Source of the DNA: Azonexaceae bacterium
GTDB taxonomy: Bacteria; Pseudomonadota; Gammaproteobacteria; Burkholderiales; Rhodocyclaceae
DNA length: 13,317 bases
Direction: 5' to 3'
NCBI GenBank assembly: GCA_009469685.1
Contig: SSTA01000175.1
Location: forward strand, 1-13,317
Position numbers and translations under genes: made by a program. This document shows, in pieces, positions 7,726 through 13,317 of the stretch (position 1 is the first letter of the stretch; each line of letters starts with the position of its first letter). Under the pieces are notes generated by a model. That model was given only the letters and a program-made list of their open reading frames with translations. It did no database searches and was not told the origin of the DNA.

Positions 7726-8724
7726 TTGATTCGCTTCTTTGCCACCGCTGTCCTCATGACGGTCGCCCTTCCTGCCCTGGCGACTCGCCCCGCTCCCCGT
7801 CCGACCATGGCCGATCAACCCGAGGCCGTCGCTTTCGCCCAGGACCTTGCCGCGCGCCAAGGCTTCGATGCCGCCGAACTGCTTCAGCTCTTTGCCCGGA
7901 TCCATTCCAATCCCAAGGTTCTGCAACTGATTCGTCCGCCTGCCTCACCCTTGCAGCGCTCCTGGGAACGCTACCGGCCCCGCTTCCTGAACGAACGGCG
8001 CATCGCCGGAGGCGTGCGATTCTGGGAAGAGAACCAAGTCACCCTGAGCAGGGCAGCGGCCGTCTATGGGGTTCCCGAGGAGATCGTGGTCGCGATCATC
8101 GGCGTCGAGACCGAATACGGACGGAACACCGGCGGGTTCCCCGTTCTGGAAGCCTTGGCCACCCTGGCCTTCGACTATCCGCCGCGGGCTGAATTCTTCC
8201 GCACAGAACTGGAACAATTTCTCCTGCTCTCCCGCGAGAACCGCCTCGATCCTCTTCGGGTCACCGGTTCCTTCGCCGGAGCCATCGGTATCCCCCAATT
8301 CATGCCCGGAAGCCAGCGCCGCTATGGGGTCGATTTCGACGCCGACGAGCGTATCGATCTTTCCGCCAGCACCGCCGACGCCATAGGCAGCGTGGCCCGA
8401 TTTCTCGAAGGCCACGGCTGGGCATCAGGCCAACCGGTTGCCGTCCCGGCGCTCACGCCGCGAACACCGGATCAAGCCTTGCTGGACGCCGGCATTCGTC
8501 CCAGTCTCAAAGTCTCTGCTTTGGCCGAACAGGGAATCACCGCAGACGCTCCCGAAGAAGCCACGGTGGCTCTCGTCGATCTGGTGAGTCCGGGCCGCGA
8601 AACCGAGTACTGGCTCGGTTTCGAAAATTTCTATGTCATCACCCGCTACAACCGCTCCAGTTTCTATGCCATGGCGGTATTTCAACTGGCGGAAGCCGTG
8701 AAGGCACGGCGCGCCCTTAGATGA
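7726..8724 (+). CDS. mltB: Lytic murein transglycosylase B
   Basis: MltB-type (GH103) enzymes cleave the MurNAc-GlcNAc bond of peptidoglycan in the periplasm, forming 1,6-anhydroMurNAc. The 332-aa protein has the catalytic glutamate E128 in IIGVETEYGRNTG, equivalent to Glu162 of E. coli MltB. It also has the family stretch GSFAGAIGIPQFMPGSQRRYGVDF and the DAIGSVARFLEGHGW segment. The N-terminus MIRFFATAVLMTVALPALA is a Sec signal peptide with an Ala-x-Ala type end. There is no lipobox cysteine, unlike E. coli MltB, so a soluble periplasmic form is expected. It follows the transglutaminase gene by 19 bp and is probably co-transcribed with it, pairing a peptidoglycan-cutting enzyme with the envelope cassette. 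Its last 8 bp overlap the convergent rpoS gene. Confidence 0.96.
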   Translation: MIRFFATAVLMTVALPALATRPAPRPTMADQPEAVAFAQDLAARQGFDAAELLQLFARIHSNPKVLQLIRPPASPLQRSWERYRPRFLNERRIAGGVRFWEENQVTLSRAAAVYGVPEEIVVAIIGVETEYGRNTGGFPVLEALATLAFDYPPRAEFFRTELEQFLLLSRENRLDPLRVTGSFAGAIGIPQFMPGSQRRYGVDFDADERIDLSASTADAIGSVARFLEGHGWASGQPVAVPALTPRTPDQALLDAGIRPSLKVSALAEQGITADAPEEATVALVDLVSPGRETEYWLGFENFYVITRYNRSSFYAMAVFQLAEAVKARRALR

Positions 8725-9649
8725 GACTGTCCTTCTCTATGCCGCCCCGTTTGATGATGCGCCGTAGCCGGTCCAAGCCTTCCATCTGGATTTGCCGAAC
8801 CCGTTCCCGCGTCAGCCCAAGATCCGAGGCAATCACGTCGAGGGTCGCAGTTTCCATCCCCTTGAGGCCATAGCGGCGCTCGATCACTCCGCGCTGGCGC
8901 TCGCTCAACTGCGCCAACCACGTGTCGATCAAACCACCGAGCTCGCTGAATTGAAGAAGGCTTTCCGGATCGGCGCTGGCTTCGTCCGCAATGACATCCG
9001 CAACGGTGTGGTTGGGATCGATTTCCAGGGGCGCGTCGAGGGAAGCGATGTGCTCGTTGAGCGACAGTACCCGTCGGACATCCTCCACCGGACGGTCGAT
9101 GAGGGTCGCAATGCGCTCGATGGACGTTTCCCGTGCTTCAGCCGCTTCCAGATGGCGAATGGCCCGCAGGACCACGTTGATTTCCTTGACCACATGAACC
9201 GGCAGGCGAATGGTCCGGGACTGGTTCATGATCGCCCGTTCGATGCTCTGGCGTATCCACCAGGTGGCGTAGGTGGAAAAACGGAATCCCCGCTCCGGAT
9301 CGAACTTTTCAAGCGCATGAATCAGGCCCAGATTCCCTTCCTCGATCAGGTCGAGAAGGGGAATGCCCCGGTTCAAATAGTGCTTGGCGATGTTGACCAC
9401 CAAGCGCAGGTTGTGCTCGATCATCTTCTGCCGGGCCGCAAATTCACCCTGGCGCACCTGACGGGTCGTCGCGAGTTCCTCTTCAGGCGTCAGCAACGGC
9501 TTGGCGCCGATTTCGTTGAGGTAGAGCTGTGTGACGTCCTCGAGCAATTCGATTTCCGGGGTCACCGGATCGGGCTCCGGAAGCAGAAGGGGTTCCCCCT
9601 CTTCCTCCGCGAACTCCTCCTCTTCGAATTCTTCGCCGCTTTCGCTCAT
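8717..9649 (-). CDS. rpoS: RNA polymerase sigma factor RpoS (sigma-38)
   Basis: Stationary-phase and general-stress sigma factor, 310 aa (E. coli 330). After an acidic N-terminal tail with runs of Glu (residues 6-18) comes region 1.2 (about 33-66). Regions 2.1-2.4 follow (about 75-150, with FSTYATWWIRQSIERAIMNQ and RTIRLPVHV), then region 3. Region 4 has LSERQRGVIERRYGL and the -35-binding helix LTRERVRQIQMEG (279-291). K155, E156 and V159 in VKEINV align with E. coli K173, E174 and V177, the residues reported to be recognised by the adaptor RssB. The ATG at 9649 overlaps the nlpD stop as ATGA with a weak Shine-Dalgarno. In E. coli the main rpoS promoter lies inside nlpD; I could not find a convincing one here. 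The sequence ends KDSLI. Confidence 0.96.
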   Translation of the reverse strand: MSESGEEFEEEEFAEEEGEPLLLPEPDPVTPEIELLEDVTQLYLNEIGAKPLLTPEEELATTRQVRQGEFAARQKMIEHNLRLVVNIAKHYLNRGIPLLDLIEEGNLGLIHALEKFDPERGFRFSTYATWWIRQSIERAIMNQSRTIRLPVHVVKEINVVLRAIRHLEAAEARETSIERIATLIDRPVEDVRRVLSLNEHIASLDAPLEIDPNHTVADVIADEASADPESLLQFSELGGLIDTWLAQLSERQRGVIERRYGLKGMETATLDVIASDLGLTRERVRQIQMEGLDRLRRIIKRGGIEKDSLI

Positions 9650-10590
9650 CGCTTCGGAAGATAGGACGCCGGATCGACGGGTTTGCCCTGCTTGCGGACT
9701 TCGAAATGAAGCTTGACGGTGTCGCTGTCGCTATTGCCCATTTCGGCAATTTTCTGCCCTTTGGTCACCGGTTGCTTCTCATCGACGAGTATCTTGCGGT
9801 TATGGGCATAGACGGAATTGAAGCCGCCCTTGTGACCGATGATGACCAGATTGCCATACCCCTTGATCGCCGTGCCGGCGTAGAGCACCTTACCATCGGC
9901 CGCTGCGAGGACGGGATCGCCTGGCTTGCCCCCAAAATCGATGCCCTTGGAATTGGTATCGGCAAAACCGGCAGCAATCTTGCCCGCCGACGGCCAGCCC
10001 CACACGACATCGTCCGGCCCAGCGGCAACCGCCGGAACCGGGTCAGGCCGCGGTTCCTGGGGCTTGGGTTCGACAACCTTCCCTTCCGAAGCCGGCGCGC
10101 CGTCGCTACCGCTCAAGCGCGTGTGGGCCTCCTCGGAATACGGCTCCTTACCGGCCTTGGGCTCTCTGACGAGCCCGTCGCCCGCTGCAGCTGCCGGAGC
10201 CGCTACAGGTGCCGCAGGGCTCGGAGACGGCTTGTCGAGCGGCCGTGCCTCGACCGCGGCCGTCGTCCCGATAGGTTTGGCAACGGCCTGGGCGTCGGCG
10301 CCCCCCGGGGGGGCGACGCGAAGAACCTGACCTTCCTTGATGCTTGCAGGATTGGTGATATTGTTCCAACCCGCCACGTCGCGGTAATCCTGACCGTGCT
10401 CGAGGGCAATCCGATAGAGGGTCTCGCCTCGCTTGACCGTATGCCAACCTGGGCCGGTAGGGGGAACGGCCGGAGCCGCAGCCGTCGCCTTGCTCTGGGC
10501 GGTGGGCGAACGATCGACGCTGGGAGCGGGAGCCTGGGTGAAACAGCCTGCCAGGACGAGAACGATGGGGAAGATGGCAAAACGAGTCAT
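9646..10590 (-). CDS. nlpD: NlpD/LppB-like lipoprotein: LysM + degenerate M23 peptidase domain
   Basis: NlpD is an outer-membrane lipoprotein that activates the amidase AmiC during septum splitting. The 314-aa protein has a lipoprotein signal with lipobox LAGC (Cys16), a LysM peptidoglycan-binding domain (about 49-92, WHTVKRGETLYRIA), and a long Pro/Ala-rich linker (about 94-195). The M23/LytM domain spans about 197-310. The metalloprotease zinc site is broken: in the HxxxD position the His is Ser214 (NSKGIDF, Asp218 kept), and in the HxH position the first His is Lys293 (KLHFEV). As in E. coli NlpD, it should be a non-catalytic activator. The ATG at 10590 overlaps the pcm stop as ATGA, and its own stop overlaps the rpoS ATG. 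A strong GC hairpin lies inside the coding region at 10292-10319. Confidence 0.95.
   Translation of the reverse strand: MTRFAIFPIVLVLAGCFTQAPAPSVDRSPTAQSKATAAAPAVPPTGPGWHTVKRGETLYRIALEHGQDYRDVAGWNNITNPASIKEGQVLRVAPPGGADAQAVAKPIGTTAAVEARPLDKPSPSPAAPVAAPAAAAGDGLVREPKAGKEPYSEEAHTRLSGSDGAPASEGKVVEPKPQEPRPDPVPAVAAGPDDVVWGWPSAGKIAAGFADTNSKGIDFGGKPGDPVLAAADGKVLYAGTAIKGYGNLVIIGHKGGFNSVYAHNRKILVDEKQPVTKGQKIAEMGNSDSDTVKLHFEVRKQGKPVDPASYLPKR
10292..10319 (-). repeat. GC hairpin with C6G7 centre inside nlpD
   Basis: The outer arms GCGTCG (10292-10297) and CGACGC (10314-10319) are exact inverse complements. Between them lie CCCCCC (10301-10306) and GGGGGGG (10307-10313), with an unpaired GCG on one side. 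It falls where the LysM domain gives way to the linker (codons for VAPPGGADAQ), a place where length changes of the linker would be tolerated but a single-base slip would shift the frame. It could form a stable RNA stem in the polycistronic message upstream of rpoS. No U-tract follows, so it does not look like an intrinsic terminator. Confidence 0.5.
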
Positions 10591-11246
10591 TGGATACCGG
10601 AAAGCAGCGGAACGAAGCGAACGGCATCCAGGCGTGTCTCTACAAAACCCTGGGGGGTCCGCTCTATCAGGGAAAGATACTGTTCACCAGACCCGACTGG
10701 CAAGATCATCCGCCCAGACGGTGCCAGTTGCTCAAGCAGTGGCTCGGGGATACGCGGACTTGCAGCAGCGACTATGATGCTATCGAACGGCGCCGCCTCG
10801 GGCAACCCGAATTGGCCATCCGCATGTTTCAAGCGGACGTTGAACTGCTGCAATTGGCGCATATGCGCCTTGGCTTTTTCCAAGAGGGGCCCGAGACGCT
10901 CGATGGCATAAACTTCCTTGGTCAATCGAGCGAGGACGGCCGCCTGATACCCGCACCCCGCCCCGACTTCAAGAGTCTTGCCCAGCCCCGCCCGCCCGCT
11001 GAGCAGCACCTCGATCATACGCGCCACGACGTAAGGCTGAGAGATGGTCTGTCCCATTCCCAAGGGCAGGGCGTTGTCCTCGTAAGCTCTTGAAGCCAGC
11101 GCCTCTTCGACGAAAATATGCCGGGGTACGGCCGCCATCGCGACGAGGACGGACTCGTTGCGTATGCCCTGCTCGCGAAGACGATCGATCATCCGAGCCC
11201 GGGTGCGCTGAGACGTCATTCCAACGCCAGAAAGACCGCCGTTCAT
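10587..11246 (-). CDS. pcm: Protein-L-isoaspartate O-methyltransferase
   Basis: This enzyme uses S-adenosylmethionine to methylate L-isoaspartyl residues in age-damaged proteins, starting their repair in the cytoplasm. The product of 219 aa carries the family motif [13 protein letters not shown] (65-77), the SAM-binding motif [15 protein letters not shown] (92-106), the acidic motif VYAIER, and the C-terminal VRFVPLL. I chose the ATG at 11246 because it forms an ATGA overlap with the surE stop. An in-frame ATG at 11219 (MTSQRTR) would give 210 aa, nearer to the 208 aa of E. coli Pcm, and cannot be ruled out. Neither has a strong Shine-Dalgarno. The frame continues upstream to 11390, but that part is inside surE. 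The context surE-pcm-nlpD-rpoS is the same gene order as in enterobacteria. Confidence 0.95.
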   Translation of the reverse strand: MNGGLSGVGMTSQRTRARMIDRLREQGIRNESVLVAMAAVPRHIFVEEALASRAYEDNALPLGMGQTISQPYVVARMIEVLLSGRAGLGKTLEVGAGCGYQAAVLARLTKEVYAIERLGPLLEKAKAHMRQLQQFNVRLKHADGQFGLPEAAPFDSIIVAAASPRIPEPLLEQLAPSGRMILPVGSGEQYLSLIERTPQGFVETRLDAVRFVPLLSGIQ

Positions 11247-11983
11247 CGAATCCAGTCGCGCACAACGGAAAGCTGACTCACATGGGTCAGATCGATCTGG
11301 AGTGGCGTAACGGAAACCGCGCCCGCCTCGACAGCATGAAAATCCGTTCCCGGACCCGCGTCCTGGGCCGCACCCGCGGCTCCCACCCAATAGACCGTCT
11401 CGTTCCTGGGCGACTGCATTCGCACCACGGGTTCCGCCTTGTGCCGCTTGCCCAGCCGAGTCACTTCCAATCCCGAAAGCTCGCCATAGGGCCGGTCCGG
11501 AACATTGACGTTGAGAAGCAGGGGCTCCCGAATCGGGTCGCGCAGATAGCGTTCCACCAGTTCCCGGGCGACCCGTCCAGCTGTGGAAAAGTGTCCGCCT
11601 TCGGAACTGGTCAGAGAAATGGCGAGCGAAGGAATTCCCAGGAGAAACCCTTCGGTGGCAGCGGCGACGGTACCGGAATACAGGGTGTCGTCCCCCATGT
11701 TCGCCCCGAGATTGATTCCGGAGACGATCATATCCGGCAAGGAATCAAGCAATCCGGTCACCGCCAGATGGACACAATCCGTCGGGGTCCCATTAACGTA
11801 GTAATACCCATTAGCGGCCTGTTTCAGAATCAAAGGCCGATCAAGGGTCAGCGAATTGCTCGCCCCACTGCGATTGCGCTCCGGCGCGACGACGATGACC
11901 TGGGCCACCGGTTCCAGAGCCCCGACCAGAGCAGAAATTCCCGGGGCAAAATAGCCATCGTCGTTGCTGACCAGTATGCGCAT
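11243..11983 (-). CDS. surE: 5'/3'-nucleotidase SurE
   Basis: SurE is a metal-dependent cytosolic phosphatase acting on nucleoside 5'- and 3'-monophosphates, linked to stationary-phase survival. The 246-aa product has the metal-site residues Asp8 and Asp9 (SNDDG), Ser39 (RNRSGAS) and Asn91 ([12 protein letters not shown]), and begins [10 protein letters not shown] as is usual. Length fits the family (about 250 aa). The ATG at 11983 has an AGGA Shine-Dalgarno 5 nt upstream (11989-11992). Only 12 bp separate it from the stop of the hns gene, and its own stop overlaps pcm as ATGA. There is no truD gene upstream, unlike E. coli. Confidence 0.96.
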   Translation of the reverse strand: MRILVSNDDGYFAPGISALVGALEPVAQVIVVAPERNRSGASNSLTLDRPLILKQAANGYYYVNGTPTDCVHLAVTGLLDSLPDMIVSGINLGANMGDDTLYSGTVAAATEGFLLGIPSLAISLTSSEGGHFSTAGRVARELVERYLRDPIREPLLLNVNVPDRPYGELSGLEVTRLGKRHKAEPVVRMQSPRNETVYWVGAAGAAQDAGPGTDFHAVEAGAVSVTPLQIDLTHVSQLSVVRDWIR

Positions 11984-11995
11984 TCAATTCCTAAT

Positions 11996-12310
11996 TCAAG
12001 TTGCCAAAGCTTCCATTTTCCCGCCGCCAGTCAGCCAGGATTCAACCCATTTGGGTTTCCGGCCACGGCCGGTCCAGGTCAGGCTTGCGTCCTCGGGATG
12101 CCGATATTTAACCGGTACAACGCCACGACTGCGGGGCGCCTTCAATTCCTTATTGACCAGTTCGTCAAGAGAATATCCGCGGGATTTTGCAAATGCCCGG
12201 GTTTCCTCCAATACCTTTGCTTTCTCTTCTGACTCACGGCGCTTTAATTCGCCAGGGATTTTCTGCAGAAGATCGCGCAATTGAACAGCGGAAAGTTTAG
12301 ATATATCCAT
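11996..12310 (-). CDS. H-NS family nucleoid-associated / histone-like protein
   Basis: A 104-aa H-NS family protein of the short betaproteobacterial type. Residues 1-58 form the helical oligomerisation part (MDISKLSAVQLRDLLQKIPGE and following charged heptad-like sequence). A linker (about 57-66) leads to the C-terminal DNA-binding domain YRHPEDASLTWTGRGRKPKW, with the minor-groove loop GRGRKPKW at 81-88. Such proteins bind AT-rich DNA and silence foreign genes. The ATG at 12310 has a perfect GGAGGT 4 nt upstream (12315-12320). The upstream DNA is AT-rich and holds a good promoter, so it may be autoregulated. It is followed closely by surE (12 bp), so it may lead the surE-pcm-nlpD-rpoS operon. 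Its codons look slightly more AT-rich at third positions than its neighbours, common for hns genes and not proof of transfer. Confidence 0.93.
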   Translation of the reverse strand: MDISKLSAVQLRDLLQKIPGELKRRESEEKAKVLEETRAFAKSRGYSLDELVNKELKAPRSRGVVPVKYRHPEDASLTWTGRGRKPKWVESWLTGGGKMEALAT

Positions 12311-12337
12311 GATTACCTCCGTGATTAAACCGAAAGC

Positions 12338-12366
12338 AATTTAATTTTTCCGCCAAATGTTTTCAA
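12338..12366 (-). promoter_or_regulatory. Candidate sigma70 promoter for hns (and perhaps the whole rpoS operon)
   Basis: On the minus strand TTGAAA (12366-12361, 5 of 6 to the -35 consensus) is followed after exactly 17 bp by TAAATT (12343-12338, 4 of 6 to the -10). Transcription would start near 12331, giving a 5' leader of about 20 nt that carries the GGAGGT ribosome site. The surrounding DNA is unusually AT-rich for the window (runs such as TTTATTTATT), a likely H-NS target, so autoregulation is plausible. Confidence 0.6.
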
Positions 12367-12574
12367 GCTTTATTTATTCAGATTGCCGATGTCGACGGTG
12401 CTGTGCCGCAGTACGCCAGTTCCGCAGGCAGCGATAGATCACGGTCCGATTCTAACATTGTCATCGCCTTCGCTCGGAAAGACGTTGACGGAGATGGACC
12501 CCCACACCGGTAACATTCTGCAACAGCAATCCCGAGTCCGATCTGCTATGGTCTTGGCGAGAGAGGAAAATTCC
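12367..12574. other. Intergenic region between divergent hns and the small exported-protein gene
   Basis: About 200 bp without a convincing gene. The left end is AT-rich and belongs to the hns promoter area. A frame open to the right from 12383 joins the small gene, but its N-terminal 64 codons are not signal-like and are better read as untranslated. For the plus-strand gene I see only weak promoter candidates: TTGACG at 12485-12490 with TAACAT at 12511-12516 (spacer 20, too long), or an extended -10 like TGCTATGGT at 12545-12552 without a -35. I found no hairpin terminator and no RNA gene. Confidence 0.4.
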
Positions 12575-12889
12575 ATGAGTCCGCTTCGCACGACAATCCT
12601 CGTTCTCCTGGCCATCGTTTCGGGGAATTCCTGGGCAGACCACCGCAGTCATAGCCATTTTGGCTTCTACGTCGGCATTCCATGGGTTTTCCCGCCACCG
12701 TATTATTACTACCCCCCGCGAGTTGTCGTTCTCCCGCCTGCACCGCCACCGGTCTATATCGAGCAGGCACCGGCGGCCGCTCCGGCCCCCTCGTACTGGT
12801 ATTACTGCGAGGCATCGCGAGCCTACTATCCTTACGTGAAGGACTGTCCGGGCGGCTGGATGGCGGTAGCGCCAACCCCCCCACGCTAA
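12575..12889 (+). CDS. Small exported Tyr/Pro-rich protein of unknown function
   Basis: The 104-aa product has a signal peptide (MSPLRTTILVLLAIVSGNSWA, cut probably before DHRSH). A His-rich stretch follows (DHRSHSHFGF), then a Tyr/Pro-rich segment (VFPPPYYYYPP, LPPAPPPVY). The C-terminal motif YWYYCEASRAYYPYVKDCPG ends in GWMAVAPTPP, with two cysteines that could pair in the periplasm. I recognise this C-terminal pattern from small hypothetical exported proteins of proteobacteria, but know no function. The ATG at 12575 has AGAGGA 7 nt upstream; the frame is open further upstream to 12383, but only the shorter form begins with a signal peptide. It lies 6 bp before a lipoprotein gene on the same strand, so the two are likely co-transcribed. 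Confidence 0.82.
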   Translation: MSPLRTTILVLLAIVSGNSWADHRSHSHFGFYVGIPWVFPPPYYYYPPRVVVLPPAPPPVYIEQAPAAAPAPSYWYYCEASRAYYPYVKDCPGGWMAVAPTPPR

Positions 12890-12895
12890 CCGACC

Positions 12896-13317
12896 ATGAA
12901 ATCCCCATTTCCTATCGTCATCATCGGTCTCGCGGCCGCGCTACTCGCGGGCTGCGCGACGCTCCCGTCGGGTCCGAACGTCCTGGTCTTGCCCGGAACC
13001 GGACGAAGCTTTGACCAATTCCGTGCCGACGATCTTGATTGCCGGCAATACGCTTATCAGCAAATCGGTGGGAAGTCCGGGGAAGAGGCCGCCAACCAAT
13101 CTGCCGTCCGCAGCGCCGCTGTGGGGACTGCAATCGGAGCTCTGGCCGGGGTCGCACTGGGCGGTCGCCAGGGCGCAGCAGTGGGTGCAGGTTCCGGATT
13201 GGTGGTGGGATCGATGATGGGTGCCGAGGGAGGCTATCGCTCGTCCTACGCCCTTCAACGCAGTTACGACAACGCCTTCGTCCAGTGTATGTACGCCAAA
13301 GGCCACCGGGTGCCCGT
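12896..13317 (+). CDS. Glycine-zipper lipoprotein, 3' end outside window
   Basis: The 140 visible codons begin with a lipoprotein signal peptide (MKSPFPIVIIGLAAALLAGC, lipobox LAGC, Cys20). A short domain with DLDCRQYAYQQIGG follows. Next is a glycine-zipper stretch (about residues 80-113: GTAIGALAGVALGG, GAAVGAGSGLVVGSMMG) able to form a tightly packed membrane hairpin. After it come SSYALQRSYDNAFVQCMYAKGH, with a cysteine, and the window edge. Proteins of this glycine-zipper type are common outer-membrane-associated lipoproteins of unknown role. The ATG at 12896 is 6 bp after the previous stop, with no clear Shine-Dalgarno, so coupling is likely. No stop codon is seen in this frame before the edge; most of the protein appears to be present. 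Confidence 0.85.
   Translation, partial: MKSPFPIVIIGLAAALLAGCATLPSGPNVLVLPGTGRSFDQFRADDLDCRQYAYQQIGGKSGEEAANQSAVRSAAVGTAIGALAGVALGGRQGAAVGAGSGLVVGSMMGAEGGYRSSYALQRSYDNAFVQCMYAKGHRVP

Noticed and set aside
8792..9664. A 290-codon plus-strand open frame antisense to rpoS
   Set aside because: It is a shadow of the rpoS reading frame; no recognisable domain or plausible start context.
10292..10319. The nlpD hairpin as an intrinsic terminator
   Set aside because: No T-tract follows on either strand and it lies in mid-gene of an operon that must read through to rpoS.
9706..10911. A 401-codon plus-strand open frame antisense to nlpD and pcm
   Set aside because: The product is Arg/Gly-rich without domains or signal, and both genes on the other strand are unmistakable.
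11090..12232. A 380-codon plus-strand open frame antisense to surE and hns
   Set aside because: It mirrors codon bias of surE and hns on the other strand and contains no motif.
12430..12460. A tRNA-like T-arm sequence (GGTCCGATTC)
   Set aside because: The flanking bases do not pair into a 5-bp stem and no acceptor or anticodon arm is found nearby.
12485..12516. TTGACG ... TAACAT as a promoter for the small exported gene
   Set aside because: The spacer is 20 bp, beyond the useful range, so I did not list it as a promoter; it is only mentioned in the intergenic entry.
1..13317. Mobile element, CRISPR array, toxin-antitoxin or phage-defence island
   Set aside because: I saw no transposase, integrase, direct-repeat array, terminal inverted repeats or defence-type domains; gene content is conserved housekeeping and envelope functions.

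Overview
The window is about 13.3 kb of compact, GC-rich chromosomal DNA (by eye roughly 60-65% G+C) with almost no intergenic space. It looks like a betaproteobacterium. The evidence is an H-NS protein of the short betaproteobacterial type, an alr-radA neighbourhood, a surE-pcm-nlpD-rpoS block, and a MoxR/DUF58/TgpA transglutaminase cassette. A Rhodocyclales- or Nitrosomonadales-like host is my best guess, but the sequence alone does not settle it. Most genes are conserved housekeeping genes. I see no insertion sequence, phage, CRISPR array, rRNA or tRNA.

Region 1 (1-3697, all minus strand) reads lysR-type regulator -> alr (alanine racemase) -> a 238-aa membrane protein of unknown function -> radA (3' end cut by the window edge). 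The genes overlap by 4 bp (GTGA) and 11 bp, then are separated by 4 bp, so they are very probably one transcript.

Region 2 (3875-8724, plus strand) is a cell-envelope cassette: a MoxR-family AAA+ ATPase, a DUF58 membrane protein, a TgpA-like membrane transglutaminase with an intact Cys-His-Asp triad, and an MltB-type lytic transglycosylase. The first three are joined by 4-bp start/stop overlaps. mltB follows 19 bp later with its own ribosome binding site and a TTG start. The 177-bp gap between the divergent lysR and moxR genes carries two adjacent palindromes that could be an operator.

Region 3 (8717-12310, minus strand) reads hns -> surE -> pcm -> nlpD -> rpoS. The last four are fused by ATGA overlaps, and hns lies 12 bp upstream of surE behind a good sigma70-like promoter (TTGAAA-N17-TAAATT). 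A nucleoid protein therefore appears to head the stationary-phase sigma factor operon. The 3' ends of rpoS and mltB overlap convergently by 8 bp.

Region 4 (12575-13317, plus strand) holds a small exported Tyr/Pro-rich protein and a glycine-zipper lipoprotein that runs off the window. Both are secreted-envelope proteins of unknown role.

No clearly new system is evident. The best candidates for a second look are the uncharacterised membrane protein between alr and radA, the hns-led rpoS operon, the convergent mltB/rpoS overlap, and the small exported gene pair at the right end.
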